DNA of 64,000 nt from Forficula auricularia. Taxonomy: Eukaryota > Arthropoda > Insecta > Dermaptera > Forficulidae. The notes under the pieces were generated by a model. It made no database searches, was not told the origin of the DNA, and saw only the letters and a program-made list of their open reading frames with translations. The position numbers were made by a program, and so were the translations under genes. This document shows positions 31,701 to 43,700 of this stretch, piece by piece. The stretch spans positions 14,169,189 through 14,233,188 of the forward strand of contig JALMQS010000055.1 of NCBI GenBank assembly GCA_024734495.1. The letters are read 5' to 3'. Position 1 is the stretch's first letter. Each line of letters opens with the position of its first letter.

Positions 31701-34700
31701 CCGATTTCGATGATTCTTTTTTTATTGGAAAGGGGTATCTTAGGGATGATGCCATATTAATTTTGTCAAGTTCTGATGATATGATCAACGACGAAATAAC
31801 TGCAAATCTCCAATTCTTATGATCAAATAATCGAAATTATGATAAATAAAATCTTATAACCACTAATTAATAACATCACTAAAAAGAGAAAAATAAAAAT
31901 AATTTTTATAAAAAAATAAAACCGACTTCAAACTTAAATGCAACAAATAAAATAATAATAACTTAAAAATAAAATAAAATGCACTAAAAGGTATAAAATA
32001 ATTATCTTTTTTAGTTACAGCTATAAACTGTAATATATGTTATAGGTTGCTAGGCAACCAGTGCTGGTTTAGCTCTTGAACATTACATAAACGACGAAAT
32101 ATTAACATGAAATTATTTTTGAAGTCGGTGCCAAACATATACATTTTATGAATCGAACTCGACGGATCTTACTTAGTACGTTTGGCGGGTACGCTCGCTT
32201 ATAGGTATAGTTTGTTTGGCACCGACTTCAAAAAGTAATTTCATGTTAATATTTCGTCGTTTAGTTGTAACTAAATAAGATAATTATTTTATACCTTTTT
32301 TAGTGCATTTTATTTTATTTTTAAGTTATTATTATTTTATTTGTTGCATTTAAGTTTTTTGAAGTCGGTTTTATTTTTTTATAAAAATTATTTTGTTGAG
32401 TAAATTTAAAGTTAATCATTTTAATCGTTTTTGCTCTTTTTAATTTACCATATGATGTGTATTTTTAAGTATTGTAATCGTGTATGAATAAATTGTTTCG
32501 TATTTCGAAATATCCCAAAAAGGAGTAAACAATTTAAATAAAAAATTTAAGCGAATTCACGGTGTTTCGCCCTACAAAAACCTTGTATAGTGAATATCGA
32601 AAAATTTGTATTTTAAGAGATATTAATTATTTAGTCGAAATGTCTGTTAATTAGTTAGTGATTTAGTGCTACTATATTTCCTACTTCAGGGAAAATATTG
32701 CTTGCAGTGATTACTTTCAAAACTGACCCAAGTTAAGCGTCGTTAATTCTGGATGTGACAGGAGACTTATTTCCTTTTATAAGTGTAACTAATTGCTCGC
32801 ACAGAAAAGTAGGTACTTCCAAATAACATAAAAGAGTGAATTTCTGTTTTCTTATTTCAAAAGTTAAAGATGTTTAAGTAGTGATAAGTCTAGTTAGTCA
32901 AAGTGTGTGCCGCACATACCAGATGTTTTTTACATTAGTCGAAATAAATATTTTGCCTTACCTGTACATTAGAGTGGAGTGAAAAAGCCTCCCAAAAAAT
33001 GTTTGCTCAATTTATTAGGCTTAGTCAAAGTGCGTGTTTTTTTTATTAGTCGAAATAAATATTTTGCCTTAACTGTACATTAGAGTGGAGCAAAAAAGCC
33101 TCCTTATTTTTATTACTATATTTTTTTTTCTTATTTCAGGCTGAAGTAGAAATTGTAAGACCCGAGTTTAAAAAGGAATGCTTGAAGGAAATTCAAATTA
33201 CACCAGGTAATTTATTTATAATACTATTTTTTTAGTATACATTTTTTTAGCTTCTTGCATTTTATAAATATTATTTTACCGATATTTTTCTTAATCTTAA
33301 GTAAAATATCATTTTCAAATATTAATAATAATTCCCATCGCAAATGTATTTATTATTGAAACTATATCATTATACATGGAATCCAAATAATTATTTTAAA
33401 TAGTGGTATATGTTTCTCAGTCAGATGTTAATATTTTCTCAAAGATTTTGAGCAATCGTAATCTTCTCAACAACAATGTTGTAATTAAATTTTAAAGTTA
33501 TTGGACTAGGACTAAATTTTTCCCTACACAGTTGCCTCCAAAGAAGTACTCCAACGGGATCAAGATGTAGATATAGTTGTTAGTGCATCCGTTCTCTTTA
33601 AGGTAGTTGTTCCGCCAAATGCGTTTTCGTAGGATTTTTCTGAAATTTAGATATATTATTATTCAAATACTTGTGCATCGATTGGTGGCAAAACGAAATT
33701 GATGAACAATACAGTTCCGGAGATATTTAATTTCAAAAATCGATTTTTTCGGGCTCTTTAGCATTGCACTATACGGGATATCGGAAAGTTTACATACATA
33801 TTTAATTATAATTAAGAAACCCTTGGTACAATTTTTATAAAAAACTAAACCAACATTAAACAATAACCAATACATATTTTAAGACAAGTTCATTCATAGT
33901 TACAACACAGTTTCTGAGATAATAAGGAATAAATAATGAAAAATGCATATAAAAAAATTCTCACTAAAAACATTTTGGCAACAGCGCATTTGTTAAACCA
34001 GCGAAAGAGGGATTAAAAAGCAGAAAGCGCGCGTGCGCTAGATTTTTTGAAAATTATAATTTTCACAAGATGTAACGTAGGGGTTGATTACATTTGTTAA
34101 AAAATAACAAAACTATATTTATAGAAATTTTTGAAAATATTATTATTTTTATTATTATTAGTTCACTCTTTAAAGTATATAAGTTTAATTTTTTTTCTGG
34201 ATAAGGGTATGGCTAATCATTTTTTACTTTACCATACAGGGTGTATGGTCAAGTATTGTGATCGTGCATGAAATAAGCGTTTTTTTCTTCTTTTTTTTCG
34301 AAATAATAATTGTTTTCTCAAAATGTCTGCTAGTCTGTTAGTTAGTCTGTGCGTTACCAAATTTTTGTGGACGAGCTAGCTCAAAAACTAGTGTGAATAT
34401 CGAAACCAAATTTCACACCTAGTTTTGGTCCATTGTCATTAAGAGCTGGTTAGATTTTGGTGCATGTCGACCCAAAATTAGGGGGGGGGGGTTAAAATTT
34501 AAAATTATAATCTTTTCAAACTAAAAAAAAACAAGAAAAATGAAATATACAATAAAATAAACCTATAATAATGAAAATATTTTTTTCTGGGGCCAAAATT
34601 AATGGTGGGGGGGGGGGGGGGGCGGAACGAAATCTAGGCCATTTTAGCAAACTCAACCAAATTTTATACACATAATCAGCGGACCCCCTAGAAGTCTAAA

Positions 34701-37700
34701 AATACAAAAACTAACCACCCAAATTTTTTTTTTTTTGAGGGGGGGGGGAATTAAAATCTTGGTCCTTGTATCAAACTCAACCAAATTTTGTATACCTCCA
34801 ATTGCATGCATTTTTCTAATCATGAGGAATTGTTATCATGAAAATCTAATTTTAGCTTAAATAACAATTTAAGCCCCCTTATCCCCCCCCTCGTGGTTGT
34901 GCCACTGATATATATATATATATATATAATAATTTATTTTACTGCTATCAATAATTTTGTATTAAAAAAATTAAACTTACCTAGTGCAATTTTGGTATTT
35001 ACGTCACTACATTTCACACCATCTTTAGATGTATGTTTCTTTCCAGTACTGACATGAGTTAATGTATAGCAATCTTGACATTTTATTGAAAAAATAGAAT
35101 TCAAACCTAATCGCCTTTCATCAACAATATTTTTTAATAAAATATTTTTCTGACAGTGACAACAGGTTAGGTTATTCGCCAACTCGCCCACTTCAATTAT
35201 TCGGGTACCTACATTAGCACTCTTAGTACACATTTTTTTTCGTTTTTTTCCCTCATTCATTACCGCAACAGCTTTTAATCGTTTATTTAGAACTTTTTGA
35301 TTAATAAATCGACCTTTAAAATGTATTTTATCATTCATTTTATCTGTCATTTTAATGTCATGTATAAAAATATTCAATCTCTTTCAATGTTGCCAAATTT
35401 CTCAAACGAGCACGGGATTGGCTAGATTTGGTACAAAAACAGCAAAAAGTGTTGGCCTTATGAACTATGAATCCTTATTGACTGTTCTATATACTTGAGC
35501 ATTAACTTTTTGCTGGTATTGTCGCGAAACAACTACCTTAAGAGATAATTGAGGTCGAGAAATCTTATTTTTATACTTGTATGTTCAATTTTTCTGAAGT
35601 GAAATTTTTTAAATTCTTGCCAAAATCGAATAAACATACAAGCCCAAACTAGAAACATGAGATTTAGTGAGAATATTACATTCTATGATGATGTAGATAT
35701 CCGCTAAGTAAGGATTTTTTAAAATTCAACCTATGAGGGTCGAAAGATGCAGAATGGCTTTAGACTGATTATGAAATGTTACGACTATGATATCAATATC
35801 GTAGTTGTATAGGGGATGTGTGTGTGTGGGTTTAAAATAATGGTGATGTAATACAGCGGGTTTGTTTGGGATAGGGATGGGACGAGGGGTGAACCGCGAT
35901 TGGAATTAGGTCTACACGTCTTTGGAATTATGTGGAATTATTTTGGAATTCATTAGATAATTTTATTTTAATAATATTGTTTATGATATCTTATTGTTTT
36001 TACAGATGACTTGAAAGACATCAATGAACACAGGCCTTTGAAATCAAGAGATGCAAGAGTATATATTTTTTATATATTTATCTTTATTTATAGTTTTTGA
36101 TTAATTTTCTTAAGTTTTTCTAAATTCCTGCTAAATACTAAGAAATTTCGTTTTCTTCTCAAATCATTTAAATCTTTTTTTTTTTTTTTTTTTTTTTTTG
36201 AAACTTATTAAATTAATCTCGAAAATAAAATTGGAGGATAAAGTGAAAATTTTTTCAAGACTCGTTCAAGTTCGTTGTCCACAAATTTCTCAGATTCGGC
36301 TAATTGTCTGTCAGTAAATGATTATTATTAATACAAATTTGGGAGCCAAATTTCAGCTCATTACTTACAACGGCTTAAGTGCACCCGTAAAAATACTTTA
36401 ATTATATTAAAGACGTATTCAGAGGTGGGCCCGTTCCGAAATCATCCAGATGAAACTTTCTATGATATTATGTATAAATGCAAATTCTAATTTTTTTTTT
36501 TTTTTTTTTTTTTATTTAATTAATGTCACTGGGAACAAAGCCAAATTCTAATTATAATATTATAATATATTCTGATATTTTATTTCAAATTACTTTTATT
36601 TAAAAAATTTATATAAATATATTATATATCTAATCATTTTATATACCTAAGCTATTTTTAAAAAATAATAATAGTTATTTTTTAAAAAATCTGAATTTTA
36701 TTCAAAAAAATTTTAGGGGCCTTGAAAAGATTTCTGAATATGTACCTGCTTTATTATATTCGTTTATATATGTACCATTGTACCAATGTATCTATACTTT
36801 TTCTGATATCTAAATTTTTCTATTTTTATATAGCAGTAAATTCTGAAGGTAGAAGTCCAAAAATCAAACCAGTTCTTTGTTTTAGAAATATAAAAATTTA
36901 GGATTCCGCGACATTTCAGCCCCCGACAAAACATCCCCCGACAAAATATCCCCCGACAAAATATCCTTCAGACAAAATATCTCCTGACAAAATATCCCTT
37001 CCCCTTGTGAATCTTATGAGTAATGCAAATCGACTCCGGTTCGGTTAATATTGTAACGGACTTTGCAAGAGATGAAATGAAATGCTGATTTGCGAGGTCT
37101 CTGACTGAGGAGATAAACAAGAGAGTTTGAATGGATTGTGGCTTAGTTGTTGTCATATACAGGGGCTGCTAACTCCTTTGTTCTTTTTTGGAACGATGAT
37201 ATAGTTATAATTCCTGGTCAACAGTAGCGCTAGTCTCGTTAATTTTTTTTTTTTTTGCTTCTCGCGCGTACCACCAGATGTCCTAGTTTGACATTTGTTA
37301 TTTTCATTTCGATTTATAACCTATATGACCATAGATAAAAGATATATGATACATATTTATACATTTTATTATATCTATAAAAATAATTAATACATATATT
37401 GGATTAAATTTTATTTAACAACAGATAAGTGTTATTTTATTTTAACTAGCAAATTATTTATACCCAGCTTTGCAATTTTAATTGCATAAATTTTAAATAT
37501 AAAATTGAAAATATCATTTCATATCTATAAATCCTTACCGAATAGAAAAATTAATTTTTATTTATTCTAGGTGTACCCCGATTGGTTACGACTATTTAGC
37601 ATTTTTTTAACAACAACTTTAAAGAAATAATTTAATTATGAGTACTCGATATTGTGTTGTCCCAAATTGTGTTTCAAAAGGAAATAATACTCCAATGCAT

Positions 37701-40700
37701 TTATTTCCTGATACTGAAAATGGCAATAAAATTGTAAGTGTTATTTTATTTTAACTAGCAAATTAATTATACCCAGCATATACTAATTGTAAATGTATGA
37801 ATTAGCTATAAAATTGAAAATGTTATCATTTCATTTAAGCTAAAATCAAAGACTTATCGAATAGAAAATTTAATTTTTATTTATTTTAGCTGTACACCCA
37901 TTGGTTACATCGTATTGGCAATGAACAACTATTTAGCATGGGTCCTTCAGATGTACGCAACAAGTATCGGATATGTAGATTGCATTTTAGCGAATATTCG
38001 ATTATTCCTGAAAAGTTTAGATCAGGACGAAATAAAACCATTTTGAAGCAAAGAAGTCTACCTACATTGAATTTGCCAGGTAATCAAATACTATATGTAC
38101 TTTATATATCCCATTTGCTATTAAACTTCAGTTGTTACATTTATTAATTCATTTTAGTGTTTTCCGAGAGGCCCACTCTGGGTAATTCTATTATAGACTT
38201 CGAATTATCAAGGACACCAATTAGAGATCTTCAAGAACCTGTCTTTGAAATTCCTGTATCTGAACAACGTGTTCTCATTAATGAAAATGTTGAACTTGTT
38301 TTTGAGGATCCCTCAAATCTTCTGACACCTGACAAAAACAACCAATTTGATATTTCTAGCACACCAGTACGTCGAATAAATAGCCCAGGTATAAAAGTAG
38401 TGAAATATATAGTAGTATTTACCTGTTTAAACTAATTTGTATAAATATTCTTTACAGCCTTACAACTTAATAATAAAAAGCACACCACAGAAATATTAAA
38501 AACACTTAATATAAAGCGCGTTAGCGACCTATCAACGACGGGGCAGCAGCTTTATAAAATGACAAAAAAACTTAATAGCATCCCGAAGGAAAATGAAGAA
38601 TAACTTGAAAAAAATTCGAAAATACCCGAGAAAATGTTTGAATTGTTTTTTATAAAAGATTTGAGTTTATTTTGTTTATATGTTTATTTGAAAGTGTATA
38701 ATATTGTAACATATGTCCTTTGTTGAGTTTCTTGTCGGATTCTTCTCCTCAGAGGTATTTCCGAACCGATGGTAAATTCATAAAATTTAACAATAAAATT
38801 TTTTTAAAAACTAATTTTTTTTTTATTTATTTTTACCTAATTTTATTCCTATTTTAAAATTAAGAAAAATATTTTAACCGTGCAGTAAAAAGTAGTGCTT
38901 TTGTTTATATTTTTTTTTTCTCAAAAAAGTTTGAAGCTATTTTGATAAATAAAAAAAAAAGACAACACCACTTTTTTCTTGCCGGTTATTTAGATTTTAA
39001 TTATCTTTCAAATTCTAATATGTAGTAATATATATATAAATTTCCCGCTCGCCATTTTAGTTGAGTGATCTGGTCACTGTGGCGCTGTAAACAGTGTGCC
39101 AAAATATAGGGGGGAGTTGCCCATCTATATATATCTTTTATCTATGGTCATATATTTGTTTGATAATAAAGTCTTATTTATAATTGAATTGATTTAAATT
39201 ATTTTACCCTTTAAAACGTTACAACTGGTGTCAGGTTTGGAGGTAAATTATCCCTGAAGAGTAGAATAATTAAAAAAAAAAAGGAAAAAAAAAAAAAAAA
39301 ATGTCGACGACCAGATCTCAAGCAAATAAAGATGAAGAAACATCCCTCATGGCTGTTCTTTTACAACTTAAGGCTCAAATGGAGGAAAGTTCTCGAAGAT
39401 TAGAAGACAAGATTGAGGCAGCTGAGGTGAAACTCGTTGGAGAAATGCAATCCCGGGTCGGCGATCTGGAGAACACGGTGAGCGAATTAAAATCGAAGCA
39501 ACATCAATTAGAAGATGTTTTATCCACGCTAACAAATCGATTGGATCAGATAAGCGTTCGACTAGAGAACCAGACGTCGCCGTCCAAGCTATCAACCCCG
39601 ATTTTGGAAAATCACACGGACTCACTTATTGATCTCAATTATGGCGAACCCAAAGAGGGTACTTGTTTTCAAGAAGAGCACAAAGTGAAACCACCAACTT
39701 TCGATGGAAAGTCACCATGGAGTACCTATCGGCGGCAATTTGAAGCAGCGGCCAGGGTAAACCGATGGACGGACAGTGACAAAGGTACATTCCTTATCCT
39801 TGCTCTTCGCGGCGACGCTCTTAGCACTCTCCAAACTATTCCTGAGGAGCACCAGCAAGACTATAAATTAGTGTCAGCACGCCTTGAGATGAGATATGGG
39901 GACATGCATCTACAGCAATTTTATCATGCTCAAGCTAAAAGCCGTACTCAGAAATCGACTGAAAGTCTCCAGGAGTTTGAAACAGACGTCACGCGGTTAG
40001 TCCGTCTTGCATATCCTACTGCTCCTCATAATTTTCTCGAACGGCTAGCAATCGACACATTTGTGGATGGGTTAAGGGACCGAGAAATGCAGCAATCACT
40101 GCGGCTCGCTCGTCCGAAAACAATAGATGACGCACTCGCCCATGCTTTGGAGTTCGAAGCAGCAAAACAGACATCGCATGGCTACAGTCGCGTTCGCTGT
40201 GTTCAGGAAGAACTACAAGGGCCATTAATGGAGACGCTCAGACAGGTCCTTCAAGAAATTAAAAGAAAACCACCTCGCTGCTGGAACTGCGGACAAGTTG
40301 GACACGTACGTAACAGGTGCCCGGAAGTCATAGAAGATAAAAAGCCGGAAAACTAAAAAGGGTCAACAAGAGGGGGCGGAAGTTGGCCTGGAGAGCTCGC
40401 GCCCCTGTTGTCACGATATGTGCGGCATCATCTAAAAACTATTTGGATAACATCTATATCGATGGGACGGTAAACGATAAGGCGCTGTCATTTCTGATTG
40501 ATACGGGAGCAACAAGAACAATTGTGCGTTCGGAAGTGATGAAGGACAGCAATGTTACATCACATACGGATATAAGACTACGTACGGCTACCGGGGAGGT
40601 AATTACAACTAAGGGGGAAATCTTGGCGAAAATAGGAATTGGAAGCAAAACTCTGGACCATCTAGTGCTAGTAGCAGATATCGCGGACGATTTTATTTTA

Positions 40701-43700
40701 GGAATGGACCTTCTAAGCAGGCTTGGTGTCTCATTGGATTTAGAACATGGCGTGATAAGGGTCGGTAATGAAGTGTCATTTATACATTCTCGCAAAGATG
40801 ATGCAGCGATCCGAGTCATCTTAGCAGAAGACACCACCATTCCTGGACGAAGTGAAAAAATCGTCATGGGTAATTTAGAAGGAGACCTGCGGGAAGATCG
40901 AATAGGAATGATCGAACCAATGGATGACCAACAGATTTCTAACGGAGTATTAGTGGGGAAAAGTCTCGTTCGGGGAACAGCTTTAGTGCCAGTTAGAATT
41001 ATGAGCGTCAACCCTTATGCGATTAGTTTAAAAAAAGGTACGATAATGGGACTATGCACTCCTGTGTCCCATATAGTTAATTGCGTTGTTCCACCGAAGG
41101 ATACACCTTATAAAGAGTGTCCAAAAGAACTGCATGAATTAATCAGGAAGTCATGCGAGAAACTTGATCAGGTTAATTCAAAAGAAATTCAAGATTTGAT
41201 AGCAAGAAACCAAGACGTCTTTGCTACGGCTAATTCCCCAGCAGGGAGAACAGAAGTGGTGACTCATCAGATCAACACCGGCGAAGCTTCTCCTATTCGA
41301 CAACATCCAAGACGATTACCTCTGGCAAGAAGAGAAGAAGCTGAAAATATTATTTCAGAAATGAAGAATCAGGGTGTGATTGAACCCTCGATGAGTCCAT
41401 GGGCGTCACCAGTGGTCTTGGTAAAGAAGAAAGATGGGTCAACAAGATTTTGTGTCGACTACCGTTTACTAAATGACGTCACCAAGAAGGATAGCTACCC
41501 TCTGCCACGTATCGATGACACCTTAGATACTCTTACTGGTTCAAAGTGGTTTTCTACCCTTGACTTAAAAAGCGGCTACTGGCAAGTAGGACTTAACCAT
41601 GAAGACCGTGAGAAAACTGCGTTTACCATCGGCTCTGGCCTGTGGCAGTTCACCGTAATGCCTTTTGGCCTATGCAACGCTCCTGCTACCTTTGAACGTT
41701 TGATGGAAACCATTTTGCAAGGGCTATCTTGGAAGACCTGTTTGGTGTACCTGGATGATGTAATTGTCCTCGGTCGCTCTTTCGGGGAACACCTCAGAAA
41801 TCTTGAAGAAATATTCCAAAGACTACGGGTGGCAAACCTGAAATTAAATCCAAAGAAGTGTCAATTGTTCCAAGAAAAAGTGAAATTCCTCGGACACATA
41901 GTTTCAAGAGATGGAGTAGCAACCGATCCGGAAAAAGTGGAAGCTGTTAAGAATTGGCCAACTCCAAAGGACAAACATGAGCTTCGAAGTTTTTTAGGAT
42001 TGTGCACTTACTATCGTCGCTTTGTACTTGGTTTCGCAAAAATAGCCACGCCCTTGACCAATTTAACAGAAGAAAAACGTCCGTTTGTCTGGAGTAATGA
42101 ATGTGAAGAATCGTTTATCAAACTTAAAGCAGCCCTAACTTCTACGCCTGTTTTGGGCTATCCTCGAATAGAAGGACAGTTCATATTAGACACCGATGCC
42201 AGCAATACTGCTATAGGCGGAGTACTTTCTCAGAAGCAAGATGGTCAAGAGAAGGTCATCGGATATTTTAGCAAAGTTCTTTCAAAACCAGAACGCAATT
42301 ATTGTGTCACCAGGAGAGAATTGTTAGCGATTGTGAAGTCTGTGGAACATTTCTACAAGTATTTATATGGACGAAATTTTCTTTTGAGAACTGATCACGC
42401 GGCCTTAAAATGGTTACAGAGTTTCAAAAATCCTGAAGGGCAGGTGGCCAGATGGATAGAGCGCCTGCAGGAATACAATTTTGAGACCGAGCACCGGGCA
42501 GGAAATATTCATCGAAACGCTGATGCACTATCACGAAGACCGTGTAATGAAGACTGCAAACATTGCTTACGGTTAGAAGACAAATTGTGCTCTCTGAAAC
42601 GATCAACCGTTATTGATGACCGATGGCAGCCAGAAAAACTACGGGAAGCTCAAGAGTCAGATCCAGACTTGGGGATTATTCTCAGATGGAAGAGACAGGA
42701 ACGCCGCCCAGCTTGGCAAGAAATAAGCGCACTAAGCAGGAAAGTTAAAATTTATTGGGCGCAATGGAAATCGCTTATTGTAGAAGATGGAATTTTAAAG
42801 CGTTGTTTGGAAGCTGAAAATGGCGGCGGAACCAGGCTTCAAATGATAGTTCCAAAGGATCGAGTTTCCGAGGTGCTGGAAAATTTGCACGATATATCGG
42901 GAGGCCATTTAGGAATAACGAAAACACTCCAAAAAGTACGAGAAAGATTCTATTGGGCAGAATACAAAGACGACGTCAAACAATGGTGTCGAAAATGTGC
43001 ATTGTGTGCCACAGGCAACGGCCCTCTCAACAGAAAGAAAGCTCCAATGAGACAGTACAACGTGGGAAGTCCCTTCGAGAGAATAGCTATCGACATCGCG
43101 GGCCCCTTCACCCCGACCGAAGCTGGCAATAAATACATCTTGGTTGCAATGGACTACTTCTCGAAATGGACTGAAGCATACGCCCTACCTAACCAGGAAT
43201 CGTCAACTGTTGCTGAGGTACTAGTAAAAGAGTTGTTCAGCCGTTTTGGAGTGCCGCTTGAGCTCCACGCCGATCAAGGCCGAAACTTCGAATCTTCCAT
43301 CTTCCAACAAGTGTGCAGCCTCCTAGGAATACATAAAACCAGAACGACTCCGGCTCACCCGCAATCCGACGGCATGGTTGAACGAATGAATAGAACAATG
43401 GCTAAATATCTCAGCAAAGTAGTATCCGAGCATCAGAGAGATTGGGATCGGTATCTACACCTTTTCTTAATGGCCTACCGATCTTCTATCCACGAAACAA
43501 CAGGGCAAACGCCATCTTGTATCCTGTTTGGCCGAGAAATTAGGTTACCATGTGATTTGAAGTTTGGGTGTCGTCCTGGAGAACGCGAAATGGCCGGGGA
43601 GGACTATGTAGGAGATCTTAGAAAGCGATTAGATGCAATTCACGAACTCGCCAGGAAACATATCGAGTTGGCCAGCGATCGGATGAAAGACAACTACGAC

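Noticed and set aside
37160..39146. Classifying the THAP element as hAT because it starts CAGGGG and has an 8-bp duplication
   Set aside because: The right end is not the matching CCCCTG and the only encoded protein is a THAP domain, which points to the P superfamily. I kept it as P-like with reservation.
39223..39240. Assigning the gypsy primer-binding site to a particular tRNA
   Set aside because: The sequence after the 5' LTR (ACTGGTGTCAGGTTTGG) could not be matched by eye to a specific tRNA 3' end.
40383..40385. TTG as a start codon for pol
   Set aside because: The frame is open upstream into gag; -1 frameshifting in the 16-nt overlap is more consistent with gypsy biology.
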